This document shows, one piece after another, positions 23,970 to 35,789 of a DNA stretch of 64,000 bases. Source of the stretch: Callorhinus ursinus (lineage: Eukaryota > Chordata > Mammalia > Carnivora > Otariidae); contig NW_020312894.1 of NCBI RefSeq assembly GCF_003265705.1, forward strand, positions 399,924-463,923. The letters run 5' to 3'. Numbering within the stretch: the first letter of the stretch is position 1; each line of letters begins with the position of its first letter. The notes beneath the pieces were generated by a model. That model saw nothing but the letters and a program-made list of their open reading frames with translations, was not told the DNA's origin and did no database searches. Position numbers and translations under genes: made by a program.

Positions 23970-24280
23970 GAGAGAGTCCTTCAAAGAAAGCGCTTTAATG
24001 ATGCAATTATCTTCATTTGACTCAGAACGTCTTTATTCCATTAGAAAGGGGCAGTCCGTCTTGGGATGGAGAAAGAGCTGCCCCAGCTGTGACACCAGGC
24101 CTGGCCTTGGAGCTGGGTCAGAGGGCCCCTTCAGCCACACTTCTAAATTTAAATTAATGGAGAAAAAAACTTTCTAATTGAATTTCTCTGGCTGGGACAG
24201 ACAGTTAACCGTCCCCCAAAGCTGTATTTCATTAAAACAACTTTGGTTTTTCAAAAATAAATGTATACTGATCCAGGTTG
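23970..24280. promoter_or_regulatory. AT-rich candidate enhancer upstream of MSX3, with MSX-type sites
   Basis: An AT-rich, non-repeat island in GC-rich surroundings, about 1.3-1.6 kb upstream of the MSX3 start. It contains GCAATTA (24003-24009), CATTAG near 24039, AAATTAATGG near 24151, CTAATTG (24174-24180, the published MSX consensus form), GTTAAC near 24204, and CATTAAAAC and CTTTGG near 24230-24245. Such clusters suit a homeodomain-responsive element and could allow autoregulation. This is inference from motifs only. Confidence 0.45.
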
Positions 24281-25359
24281 CTGTTCCTGTGTTCTGGGAT
24301 ATTACTCAGACCTAAGGTCACCCGCGAACCAATCTCATGATTTGTTCTAAAACTTCAGGGAGAGACCGCAGAGGGGAGCCTACAGCACCCAAGAAGGTTT
24401 TTAAACCAAAGATTGGTCCAGTTTTGGAAAAATAATCTAAATAAGAGCAGGTGTCCGTTGGATCTCCTCTCCTGCCTCAGCCGGGGTTGGGGTTCGCGGG
24501 GGCCGCCTAGAAGCAGCCCCGCTTGGCCCGGGTGGGCCGGAAGCCCGCCCCGCCGAGGTCCCTCTCTGGGGACCTTTCCCTGGTGCCAGGTCCCAGTCCC
24601 GCGTCCGGAGACCATTCGGGCAAGCAAATGCGGACGAGAGGCTGACAGGAAACACCAGCGACAGGAGCGGCCGAGGGGCCTGCCTGGGTCCCAGGCCCGG
24701 CAACCGAGGTGGTTAAGAGGGTGGCCCTCTCCACCTTCCCTGCGGCTGCAGGCCCTGCCCGAGGACCTTCGACGCACCCGGCTGGTTGCTCCTAGGGCGG
24801 GGCCATGGGACCCTCGGGCAGCGCGACGGGCGGCCCCTGCCCGGTAGGGCGCCGGACAGCTACAGGTGCCTGAAAAGCCACCCAAGGCCAAGGCGACTTA
24901 AGGGGACGGAAGTCCAGGCGCCGGGTCCATCATATGCGGCCCCCAGGGTTGGGAGAAAGCGCCTGGGCCAAAGCAGCAGGCGCCGAGGGTTCCGGGTCCG
25001 GGTTGGAGCGCAGCAGAAGAGCGGGCGACCCACTGGGGGACGACACTGCCTCTGAAGGTGTGGCGCTTTCCGTGTCGCAGGATCCGCGCTATCAAGGCCG
25101 GTCTTCCCCCTCGCGGCTCTGCCAGATCGCGCCCGCCATCGATTCCTCCGTTTGGGGAAGCTGGGGCCAGCTCCGCGTGTTCCCCGGATGCCCCAGCCAT
25201 CTCCTGGGCAGCAGGAGCGCGGGCCCGGCCGGCAGAGCTCCGGGAGAGGCCGGCGGGCGCTGGGAGCCGGACAGGAGCGCGCCACGCCGGCGGGGACCCG
25301 GGGCCCAGGGTCGTAGGTGGCGGACCCGCCCCTCCCTGTCCATTCCGCCCTCCCCAGGT

Positions 25360-25573
25360 CAGCGAAGCCAATGGACACCCAGGCTCACGCTGCAGCGACC
25401 GCGGCGATTGGATGGCGGCGCATGAAAGGGGCACCGCCTCTTTATAGGGTTCCGAGGGTGGGGGCGCCGCCAAACCCGCGGCAATCCTGCCGCGCGCTAC
25501 CTTCTCGTTGCGCCTGCAGAGTCCCGCCAGCCCTGCGCCCGCCGGCCAGCGCACGGCCCCGGCGTCGCTCGGC
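25360..25573 (+). promoter_or_regulatory. MSX3: MSX3 core promoter and 5' UTR
   Basis: Within a large CpG island (about 24.48-27.9 kb). A CCAAT box at 25368-25372, an inverted one (ATTGG) at 25407-25411 and a TATA-like TTTATAG at 25441-25447 are ordered as in a focused promoter, predicting transcription start near 25470. That leaves a 5' UTR of roughly 100 bases before the ATG at 25574. Confidence 0.6.
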
Positions 25574-26689
25574 ATGAACTCCGCTGGGCCCAAGACGTAC
25601 GGCGAGGGGCGCGCGGGGGCCGGCCCGCTGCCCTTCAGCGTCGAGTCGCTGCTGGAGGCGGAGCGTGGGCTGGACTCGGAGCTCCGGGAGGAGAGGCCAC
25701 GGGGCGCCGCGGAGCCCTGGGCCTGGTTCCCGCCGGCTGCCCGCTCGTCGTCCCCACGTAAGTGCCCTGTCGCACGGTCCCGGGCATCGAGAGAAGCCCC
25801 TACCCCGCCCAGGCTCGAAGGACGAGGGCGGGAAGGGCGCTGTCGCTCATAACTTCGCAAAGTAGTAAACCCGCGGCTTTTTGGCTCAGAGCTTCTCCGG
25901 CCCAAGCATCCCCCGACCCCGTCCGTCCCCGCCAAGCTAACTTCTGCTTCGCCGAATCTTCACCCCAGTGCTCACCGCTCGGTTCTTGCGGCCGCCTCCC
26001 GCCCAAGCTTCTCGCTTCTCCAAGTGGGCAGAGTTCCTCTCCTCCGTGGCTTGCGAGGCTGCCTGTTTGAGGAGCACAGCCTGAGTCCGGCGCCCCCACA
26101 TCCGTGCACGCACCGTCCCCCGACGCCTTGCTCTCCTACCCCCGTGGCTTCTGCACTCTCGTCTTCCCTCAGGGCCGAGACTCGCATCGGTAACCGGCCT
26201 TTGCGGGTTCGAAAGTGTTGGAAAGGGGTGCACACTGCTGGCGTCTGAGCGCCTGCTTTGTGCTTTTCTCTCCCAGGCGCCCCCAGCCCTCCACCCTGCA
26301 CCCTCCGAAAACACAAGACCAACCGCAAGCCGCGGACGCCCTTCACCACCGCTCAGCTGCTGGTGCTGGAGCGCAAGTTCCGCCAGAAGCAGTACCTGTC
26401 CATCGCAGAGCGCGCGGAGTTCTCCAGCAGTCTGGGCCTCACCGAGACGCAGGTCAAGATCTGGTTCCAGAACCGCCGCGCCAAGGCCAAGAGGCTGCAG
26501 GAGTCTGAGCTGGAGAAGCTCAAGCTAGCGGCCAAGCCGCTGCTGCCTTCGTTTGCCTTGCCCTTCGCCCTGGGCGCGCCCCTGCCCGGCTCTCTGGCCG
26601 GGTACGCCGGCGCAGCGGGCACCCTGCCTCAGGTGCCAGGACTCCTCGCCGCGCCCGTCGCTGCCTACCGCCTGTATTACCTGTTCTAG
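25574..26689 (+). CDS. MSX3: MSX-class homeobox protein MSX3 (two exons, 198 aa)
   Basis: Coding exons 25574-25757 and 26277-26689, separated by a 519-bp GT-AG intron (donor CAC|GTAAGT, acceptor CTCTCCCAG). They join in frame to 198 aa, close to the roughly 204 aa of mouse Msx3. An eh1/Groucho-binding motif LPFSVESLL lies at about residues 19-27. A complete homeodomain of MSX type occupies residues 77-136, with [10 protein letters not shown] in helix 3, followed by the MSX-typical extension ([10 protein letters not shown]) and a C-terminal YRLYYLF. MSX proteins are nuclear repressors binding TAATTG-type sites; mouse Msx3 acts in the dorsal neural tube. The C-terminus and short N-terminus differ from MSX1 and MSX2, and the position beside ZNF511 matches mouse Msx3. 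Homeodomain position 15 is Val rather than the usual Ala. No stop, frameshift or broken splice site is seen, so it appears functional. Confidence 0.9.
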
Positions 26690-26950
26690 GACAAGCGGGG
26701 AGGGAGGGCGCGGCCCGGGAGCTGCCGGCTTCCCCAGCGGGGCCTGCGAGGCGGGTTCCCGCGCCGGAGGCGCCTGGCCGGCCGCGTAGTGTCCTCGCGC
26801 GCAACTGCTGCTCTGGGTAGCCTCCCGGCGCTTCCTGTTCTTTTTTGTTTTGTTTTTCAGTTTTTGAGTTTCTGCTGTTGTTAATATATGATTGATGCCT
26901 CAAGCTTACTTGTGGGTATCTTACAGATATTTTAAAACGAGTTTTTTAAA
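26690..26950 (+). other. MSX3: MSX3 3' UTR (extent uncertain)
   Basis: Follows the stop codon. No canonical AATAAA is present close by; the variant AATATA at 26883-26888 is the best poly(A)-signal candidate. Confidence 0.35.
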
Positions 26951-29900
26951 ATCACGTTCCTACCAAACTTCCGGGCAGTGAACAGTGAACAGTTTCATTC
27001 AGAGTTTTCGAAGGGGGCCAATACAGAGCTTCCCATTTTGTGCAAAGCAGCCAGTAAGGTGTTTTGAGGTTCACTCTGTGGCGCGTCTCCAGCCCCTTCC
27101 TCCCATAAGCAGGACACTCAGAACTGGCTCCATGGTTTGGGGTTTCCGCAAGCAACTGAGGCCCAAACAAGAAGGTGAAAATAGTTTGGTGCCAGGACTG
27201 TTAAATGAACTTACTCGTTACTTTCACTGACCAGGTTTGTTAAGTCCTGACCAAATGGAACGTTCACGCTTATTTTAGGGATTTTGCCTGCATATTATTG
27301 TTTCGGTGGAGAAGGCCCGGCAGTCTTCGGTGAAGTGCTGTCTGTGGGAATGTGTGCCCGCGTGCGCGTGTGCGTGCACGAATGAGTGGAGGTGAGTGCT
27401 TGTGGCGGGTGTGGCCTTGCGGGGAGGGCTCCCGGGGACGCAGGGTTGAGTGGAGGCGACGCGCCCTGCCGCCTGCCACCGCCGCCGCCGCAGGGCCAGC
27501 AGTGCCCGGGCCTGTCTGTCAGGGACCCGCGGTTCGTCCTCCCGCTGCTGCTGCTTTGTCACACGCCAAGTTACCTCGGGAACTGGGCACCGAGTAAGGA
27601 TGCGGGCGGTGTCCCTTCCCGAGGGACTGCCTGGCGCCCCCAACACTCTGCCTCCGCACAGGGGTGCTGCTGAAGGCGCCTGGTGGCGGCATGAAAACCC
27701 ACAGGGCCCGCTTCCCGCTCTCGCCGCAGCCTGGGGCGCGCAGGCCGCCCCTCCTCCCGCCCCCGCCCGCCAGGAGGCCGGCAGGTCCAGACCACCGGGG
27801 GGCGGGTTGACTCCAAGCCCTTCCCTCCTGACAGGGCTGCAGGGCGGTGGCTCTGGACTGGGGTCCTGCCGGCCCGAGGCGGGGAAGGACCCGGTTTCAC
27901 TCAGCAGGAGGCTCCCCGAAGTCGTAATATTTCATGAACTTGCCTATTAGAAGCCATCATTCACCCTATGTTTCTGGAAAGATGAGAATTCATGTTGGAT
28001 TTTAAAGTGACCCCACCCCAGTTCCTCAAGTGCAAGCTGCTGAGAGTTACAGTGCAGTGACCAGGGAGGGCAGGGAAGCCCCTTCCCCTTTTTCTTGGTG
28101 CGGACAGGTGCTCCTTCCGCTGCGCTGGCTCTGAACCCAACTCCAGGCACAATGTTCAAGGACACAGGTCTGTAAATAGGTCAGAAAAGGGGGCTGGAGG
28201 CCTTCCACCACTACTGCACAGGGGCCCCTCCCCCCAGTCCAGACACTCCTGGCCAGCCAGCACTGCTCTCACAAATCTGAGGTCCCTGAAAGTCAGGACC
28301 AAATCTTACGGACAGACAACAAGGCTCACTGTGCAAATAGTTAGAGGATCACTGTGGTCATTTGGGATAATCCAGGGCAAAGGTGACAGTGAAACCAACG
28401 CAGGAGGGAAACCACCATCCAGTGCCCACATCCCAGCATTTCCCTTCGAGGCCCCTGGTCTCCGTTCCAGTGGTGCTCTCGCCATGGAGCAGGGGTCCAC
28501 ACACACGGCGCCGCACATGACCCCTACAGTCCTGGGCAGCCCGGAACTGGCAGAGCAATGTGCTGAATCAAATTGTTAATGTTTCTCCGTAACCATTGCC
28601 AGCCCAAGACACCTGCCTGGGGAGGCTCCCTGCCCAGCTACCCCCACTGAGCTGGTCAACGGCCCTTTCATCGGACCCAGGGTGTGGTTCCTGTACCACC
28701 CAAAGTGAGGGAAGCTCTGTGGGGGCCCAGGCCAGGTGAAGGCCCATCAGCCCGGTGCCCTTGCTGCTTGTCAAGACCAAGCCTTTCTGCTGTTCTGGAG
28801 AGGGCCACTGCCTGGGCAGGGGGCTGTCCCTCCTCTTGAGACTTCTGCTGCCTGTTTACCTTCTTTCAGAGGACTCGGGTTCCTGCATGTCCTGGGTCAG
28901 ATCCCAAAGCCGTGTGGACATGCTGGTCCCTCCTCCAGCCAGTGTGTCTCTGATGGGAGGTCTCAGAGGCCCAGAGGCTGTCCCAAGCTTGCCAGAGCCA
29001 ACATGGAAGGGTTCACCCATCAGGAACCTGCATGGAGGCCTAGGGCCTCTGCCACCCTGGTTTTAGGACAGACTCCCTAAACTCCGAAGTCACGCCCCAC
29101 CCGGTCTGTGTCCTCTCATGTGCTTCATGCCCAGCGGCTGCTGGTGGACTCAGAGATACCAGCCCTGCCCTTGGGAAGCCAATCAGACAAGGGGCACGGG
29201 AGTGCAGGTCAGGGCAGACCACACCTCTCTGGGGCGCCAGGGGACCAAGGGTGGGTCCAGTTGTGCAAAGGTGTGGATTGTGGGTGACTCTGGTAGGGGT
29301 GAAAGCGGGGGGGTGGGACTGTGGAGACCCCAGACGGTGAGCCACCCACCAAGCCTGGGTGCCTCATCAATCTCATTAAACGAGTGGCATTACAATAGGC
29401 CTGGCTGGTCTGGGTGACCAGGAGCCCACCGAGCCCTGAGAGACGGTCCTGAGGCTCCTAAGTCAGTGTCCTGCTGGCCCCGTGGCAGGGTTCAGGCCGG
29501 TCGGGCTCATTCACTCTGGTCCTGGGCACCTTCCTGGCACAGTCAGCTCTCAGAGCCCCTCCAGCAGCCTTGCTTTCGGCCCATCCCTGGCGTGGACCCC
29601 GGCCACAGGTCCTGTGTCTGTGGGTCCTCACAGGGTGGACAGGTCAGTTCTGTTTCAGTATTTCTCGGGGAGAGACTTCCACAACCTGACCGTAGATTCC
29701 GATAATCACAAAGAAGCAGTTGTCTCGAGGGCAGAGGCTCCTCGTAGGACTTCTGAAAATGTGACCTGGGGTCCTCCTTAAGCTGGGCAGTGGGGTGAAG
29801 ACTACCGTTCCCACCAGGACATGTGGCTTCACATGTGCTTTTGTACCTGTGAGGTGTTTCATGACAAGAAAGCATTACTTTCTGTCAGGTACGGTGATTG

Positions 29901-30654
29901 GTAAGGAACGCCACCATCCCTGCACCCCCTGGAACACAGACCGCAGGCTCCAGCTGGCCCATCCAGGCGCCGGCAGAACCCCCCCCACCGGCTTCCCTGT
30001 GGCCCCAGGACCTCCCCCAGGCCCCAATCTGTGCGTGCTCCCAGGCAGTATTTCTGGGTAGATGGGCTGCACTGTTTTTTTGGCGTGATAATACACAATG
30101 CTATTCAGATGGCCTCAAGTTCTGGTACTTTCATTTGACTTTTACAGAAGTATTGTCTCCTTCACCTAAATAGACAGTTTTTGCTATTCCTTATAATCTG
30201 TAGTATACGCTGTATTCCATCGATTAGGCCATTAAGAAAAACAACCACGTCGCCATTAACCGGACATGACTAGTGACGCAGGGCGCTAAATTTCAGAGGT
30301 GGCACAGGTGGGAGGAAGTATCTTAGTGTGTATGGGGCATGTGTCTGAAAACCGTGACATTATTCCTTTAAACGTTCAAGGGCTGCTATTTTTTTCCAGG
30401 TTGTACTTTGAAAATGTGTAGAATGTGGAACGATGCACCCACCCTGCCCTCATGGGCCCATTTTTACCACTTGGGATGGTGACTGCTGCACTCAGAGGCC
30501 CAGAGGCAGGGTCCTGCGACCTGCAGGAGGCAGGGAGGCCACGGGCAAGAGAGAACTGCGTTCTGACTCTGTTGAAGCAATGTTTGGGTTTTCCACTAAA
30601 TGGGGCTGAAACTAAACAGGGTAGCATGCACCCTTATCTCTTTTCCCTGTTACT
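26951..30654. other. Intergenic; CpG-island shoulder then unique DNA
   Basis: CpG-rich to about 27.88 kb, including a short CCG run near 27480, then ordinary non-coding DNA. No supported exon or RNA gene. Conserved 3' enhancers could lie here but I see no distinct motif cluster. Confidence 0.4.
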
Positions 30655-31010
30655 GGGCAGGCTAGAGCCTCTGGCAGCAGGGTGCACAGAAGTTGCCAGA
30701 AGGGGCATCTTTGTCTCATTCTTGATTTTTAAAGGAAATATTTTTAACAGTTCACCATAAGCATAATATGTGTGTGGCGGGTTTTTTGAAATACCTTTCC
30801 TGGGTGACTACAGTTTGCTTATGCAACGAATGAAGTTTTATCCTCAATGAATGTTGTACTTAATCAGATGCTTTTTCTGTACATATCGATTGAGATGATG
30901 ATATGATTTCCCTTCAGTCTGTTAATGTGGTAAAGATTCTCCAAAGCTGACACAAGTGTGAATTCCCAGAATAAAACTGGGGGCGTGGGGAGCTTTTGAC
31001 ACATTAAAGC
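30655..31010 (-). mobile_element. L1 LINE ORF2 fragment, minus orientation
   Basis: Phrases such as GGGGCATCTTTGTCTCATTC, CAGATGCTTTTTCTGTACAT, ATCGATTGAGATGATGATAT and TGATTTCCCTTCAGTCTGTT are the complement of the L1 ORF2 reverse-transcriptase region. Strongly decayed and non-coding. Confidence 0.75.
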
Positions 31011-31579
31011 AAAAAAAAAAAAAATCATAAAGATAACAAATGACGGATTGACAATGTAACTGTTAAAAACTCAGGTTCAACAAAATAACACTAAGTCCAC
31101 AGCGCATCATGAGGAAATGTGTCACGTGGTCTGCCTGGGGAGAGAGGGTAGGGTGACGTGTGCGCGGAGAGCACGGCGTGCCCGCCCGCCTGCCAGGGTC
31201 TGACTGGACTCCTTCACAGAGAGGTGGCCCCCTCCCTCCAGGTCCGTGATGCTCCTTCCCACTGGCCTGTGGGCTCGGGGTGCTTCCCCTGTAAGCACTC
31301 ACTACCAGGCCCATGGGCCTGACCTTGGTTTTGTCTTTGGGACACCCAATGCCCAGAAGGAAAGCTGTTAGCCTTCTGCTCCTTCCGAGCAGCCGGGACA
31401 ACTTTGGGTTGGGTGTGCTCCTGGAAGGCCGCCTAGGGCCAGGCTCTTCCATCACTAACTGGAGGGGCTACTCTAGTGACATGATGACTTATCCCAGAGC
31501 CCTGGCCCCCGAGGCTGGTCCTCCCCACCACACCTGTCTGGGCTTTGTTTCCTCCTTTTTACTTTCATGGTAGAAGACG

Positions 31580-31870
31580 GCAAGCACGTGGCACAGTCAG
31601 GGCCAGCGTCCCGCCAGCTCCCAGTTCCAGCAGCAGTCGCGAACTCAGAGTCAACCTGGTTTCATCTCAGCCTCAAACGGTCCTCTCTCCTGGATTAGGC
31701 TGAAGCAAATCCCAGACATCATGTTATTTCCTTCCCAGATATTTCAGGATGTACTTTGTAAAAATGATTCAGGAAAACACAGCCCCAGTATGATCATCAC
31801 AGGACAGCACAAATGCTTTTCGAGTGTCCAGCAGCCAGGTCTCCAGACGGTCTCACGGTCTCTTCATTCT
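31580..31870. mobile_element. Old LINE-like repeat, uncertain
   Basis: AAGCAAATCCCAGACATCAT, ATATTTCAGGATGTAC and TGATCATCACAGGACAGC resemble a frequent ancient L1-related 3' sequence. Family and limits are not certain. Confidence 0.4.
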
Positions 31871-31883
31871 TTTATTTCATTTT

Positions 31884-32083
31884 TTAAGAAAGATTTTACT
31901 TATTTATTTGAGGGAGTGAGAGAGAGCGAGCGAGAGAGCACAAGCAGGGGGAGCGGCAGACAGAGGGAGAGGCAGGCTCCCGCGGAGCAGGGAGCCCGAC
32001 ACACGGGTTTCCATCCTAGGACCTCAGGATCATGACCTGAGCCGAAGGCAGACGCTCAGCCGACTGAGCCACCCAGGTGTCTC
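31884..32083 (-). mobile_element. CAN SINE, minus orientation, near full length
   Basis: AAGATTTTACTTATTTATTT tail, GAGCGAGCGAGAGAGC linker, CCGCGGAGCAGGGAGCCCGA body, and a head ending GACTGAGCCACCCAGG. The last bases (TGTCTCC) deviate from the usual CGCCCC. Confidence 0.9.
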
Positions 32084-34295
32084 CGTTTGTTGTTTTAAAC
32101 AGTTTTACGGAGAGATAAGTCGACGCCATACAGGTCACCTGTTTAAAAGTACGTGATTTGATGCTTTTTAGACGTTTGCCCCCACCACCAGTCGACTTCA
32201 GAACATTTCCATCATCTCAGAAAGAAACCCTGTACTTTTTGGCTAACGTCCCATTTCCCCGTAACCCCCCAGCCCTCAGAACCACAGACCTTCTCTGTGT
32301 GTGTGTCCACACACCCAACATTTCTAGAAACGGAATCCTATCCTAGGGACTGTGTGTGTGTCTGCTTTGTCCACTCAGTGTAACGTTTTCAAGGCCCATC
32401 TGTGTTGTAGCAGGTAACAGCTTCATTCCTTTTTACGGCCAAATAATATTTCCTCAGATGAATATACCACATTTTGTTTATCTGTTCGTCAGTTGAGGGA
32501 TATTTGGGTCGTTCCCACCTTTTGGCTACTATAAATAATGGACGTTCTGTGTGGACATGTATTTTCATTTCTCAGGTGTACACCACTTTCTTTTGCACGT
32601 GGATATCCAGTTATCCCAGCACCATTTGTTGAAAAGATTCTTCTTTCCCCATCAGTTGGGCACAAGGGTGTGTGTTTAACCCTGGACTCTCCAGTCTGTC
32701 CCATTCACCTATGTGTCTTTCTGCCAGTCCCACAGTCTTCTGGTTACTGTTGCTTTGCGGTGAGTTTTGAAACCAGGACTCTTTTGTGCTCCTTTTTCAA
32801 GACTGTTTTGGCTATTTTGGGTCCCTTGCAACTCCATATGAATTTTAAAATCAAGCTTGTTAATTTCCACAAACAAGTCCACTGGGATTCTGACAGAGAT
32901 TGCACTGAATCTGTAGATTAGGGAATATTGCCATTTATTAAGACTTCCAGTCATGAGCATGAGATTTTTTCCAATTATTTAGATCTTTAATTTCTTTGAG
33001 CAATGTTGTATAGCTTTCAGAGTGTCAGTTTTACATTTTTCTGGGGAAACTTATTCCTAAGTATGTCACCTCTTTTGATGCTATTGCAAATGAAATTGTT
33101 TATTTCTACTTTTAGATTGTTCATTGTACATGTATAGAAATATAATCGATTTTGTGTATTGATCCTTTATCCTGCAAACTTGCTGAGCTCACTTATTGCT
33201 TTTAATCATTTTTCAGTGGGTTCCTTAGGATCTTCTAGACACAAGATCATGTCATCTGTGAATAGAAATACTTTTACTTCTTCCTTTCAAATCTGGATAT
33301 GTTTTCTTTTCCTTGCCTAGCTGCCCTGGCTAGAACCTCCAGCACAATGTTAGATAGAAGTGTCCTTGTCTCGTTCCTGAAAGCATCCAGTCTTTCACAT
33401 TAAGTATGATGTGAGCTGTGGGCTTTTCATAGATACCCACTATCAGATCAAGGAAGATCCCTTCTGTCCTGAAGTTTTTAAGATCTTTTTATCATGAAAG
33501 GGTGTTGGATTTTGTCCCAAATGATTTTTCTGCCTCAGTTGAGATGATCATGGGCTTTTTGTTTTTTATCGTATTGATATCACATCATGAGGTATTGCAC
33601 TAACTGATTTTCTGATGTTAAAGCAACCTACCGTTCCTGGGATAGATTCTGTGGTGTATAATTCTTTTTATATGTTGTTGATTTGGTTAGTTAATGTTTG
33701 TTGAGGATTTTTTGCATCCATATTCATAAGAGATGTTAGACATGCTTTTCTTTTGTGTGTCCTTGTCTGGTTCTGATGACAAAGCAATACTAGACTCACA
33801 AAAGGAGTTGCAAAGTGTTTCTTCCTTTGCTACGTTTTAGAAGAGTTTTTTAGAAATTGGTATTAATTCTTCTTTAAATAATTGGTAGAACTGGTGAAAC
33901 TATCTGGTCCTAAACTTTTCTACTTATCTTTATGGGTAGATTGTTGTTGGTTACTAATTTAATCTTTTTACCTGTTACAGGCCTATTCGGCTGGTCTGTT
34001 TCTTCTTGAGTCAGTTTTAGCATCTGTGTCTCTCTAGGAACACACCTGTTTCATTTGAGTTATCTGAATTTGTTGACATAGAACTGTTCATAACATTACT
34101 TTCTAGCCCTTTCTATCTCTATCAGGTATGTAATAATGTCCCCATTTTCATTCTGATAGCTGGATGTAGGATTCTTGACAGCACTTGGAATATGCTACCC
34201 TACTATGTTCCGGCCTCCATTACTTCTGATGGGAACCCACCTCTTCATTTTATTGAGGTTCCCTTGTAAGTAATGAGTCATTTGGTCTTGTTGCT

Positions 34296-34431
34296 TTTTT
34301 ATTTTTATTTTTTAAAGTAAGCTCCACACCCAGGGTAGTGCCCAACGTGGGGCCTGAACTCATGGCCCTGAGATCAAGACCTGAGCTGAGACCAAGAGTC
34401 TGACACTCAACCCTCAGGTGCTCTGGTCTTG
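34296..34431 (-). mobile_element. Old SINEC-type SINE (short form), minus, nested in L1
   Basis: TTTTTTAAAGTAAGCTCCAC, then GGGGCCTGAACTCATGGCCC, TGAGATCAAGACCTGAGC and a decayed head AACCCTCAGGTGCTC. This short form without the CT-rich arm is the older carnivore tRNA-SINE type. Confidence 0.7.
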
Positions 34432-34558
34432 TTGCTTTCAAGATTTTTCCTTGTCTTTGACTTTCAGCATTTTTATTATAATGTGTCCAGACTCTCTCTG
34501 CGTTTATCCTACTTGGAATTCACTGAGAGTCCTAGATGTTAGGTAACTTGGTTTGTTC

Positions 34559-34750
34559 TTTTTAAGATTTTATTTATTTGACAGAGAGAGAGAAACAGCG
34601 AGAGAGGGAACACAAGCAGGGGGAGTGGGAGAGGGAGAAGCAGGCTTCCCGCGGAGCAGGGAGCCCGATGCGGGGCTCGATCCCAGGACCCTGGGACCAT
34701 GACCTGAGCCGAAGGCAGACGCTTAACGACTGAGCCACCCAGGCGCCCCG
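34559..34750 (-). mobile_element. CAN SINE, minus orientation, with target-site duplication, nested in L1
   Basis: TTTAAGATTTTATTTATTTG tail, CAGCGAGAGAGGGAACAC, GCGGAGCAGGGAGCCCGATG and a head ending GAGCCACCCAGGCGCCCC. GGTAACTTG lies on both sides (about 34542-34550 and 34750-34758), so the target site in the L1 is identifiable. Confidence 0.9.
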
Positions 34751-35789
34751 GTAACTTGTTTTTCAGTAAGTTTGGGAAGTCCTTAGCCAGGATTTCTTCA
34801 ACTTTTGCCCCTTTCTCTCTTCTTCTAGTATTCCCATCATGTGTATGCTGGTGTTCCTCGGGGTGCCCCAGGTCTCCCTGAGGCTCTTCTCATGTTTCTT
34901 CATTATTTTTCCTTTGTGTTCTCCAGCATACACAATCTCAATCTATCTTCATGCTCATTTATTCTAATTCAGCTCTACTGTAGAGCCCCTCCAGTGGGCT
35001 TTTCAAAAAATTTCAGTTATGGTACTTTTCAACTCCAGAATTTCCACTTGGTTCTTTTTTAAAATAATTTCTCTCTCATTGTTGATAATCTCTATTTCAT
35101 AAGACATTGTCTTCATCCCTTCCTTAATTCTTTAACCAGTTTCCTTTAGTTTCGTGAAATGTTTACAATGGCTACTCTGAAGTGTTTTCTGATAAATATG
35201 ACACTGTGTCCTGCCCATAGGCAGTTTCTGTTGCTTGCTTTTTCAGGTATATGGGTTGTACATTCCTTTCTCTGCATGCCTCATAATTTTCTGTTGGAAA
35301 TTGCACATTACAGTTACTATATCATAGCAACTCCGGGTACTAATCCCCCTCCTCTGGGGCCTATTATTATTTATTTGCTTATTTGTTTAGTGTCCGGCTG
35401 GATGATTTTAGTGAAGACTGTTCCTTTCCACCTCCCCACCCACAACGTGCTGAGCCTCTGATGTGTGTGGGAGGACCGTGCGGCTTTGGGTAGCCCACAG
35501 TCCCCCTGGGATAACAGTGCTTTCCCCCGGCCCCCGCTTCCCTGACCCCTGGTTGCTGGCTGATTGCTCTACTTTCATCAGCAATAGCCTGGGCACAAAT
35601 TCCTCTACAAACTAAGCCAATCAAGTCTGGCTTCCTTGGTTTCGGAGGTGTTTGATATTTGACTTTAGGAGGCTCCTCCCAGTTTCCTTATTTCGGGGTT
35701 CTCTCCTATGAACTGGCCTCCAATTCAGCCTGTATCCTGACTCTTCTCCCACTGCTCTTATCCACTCTTTCACTGCTTTGAGAATGCCC

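Larger units (their letters stand above)
32095..35350 (-). mobile_element. Long decayed L1M LINE, minus orientation, with nested SINEs
   Basis: Minus-strand L1 from its 3' end (TTTTACGGAGAGATAAGTCG area, then CAGCACCATTTGTTGAAAAG) through the ORF2 complement (GGTCCCTTGCAACTCCATAT, ATCTGTAGATTAGGGAATAT, AAGATCATGTCATCTGTGAA, CTAGAACCTCCAGCACAATG) to a more 5' part (ATGGGAACCCACCTCTTC, TAATGTGTCCAGACTCTCTC, AGTCCTTAGCCAGGATTTCT). Two SINEs (34296-34431, 34559-34750) sit inside. All frames are broken. Confidence 0.85.

Noticed and set aside
24898..25935. 345-codon minus-strand ORF overlapping the MSX3 promoter and exon 1
   Set aside because: Shadow frame in a CpG island; low stop-codon density from GC content, no known domain, antisense to a well-supported gene.
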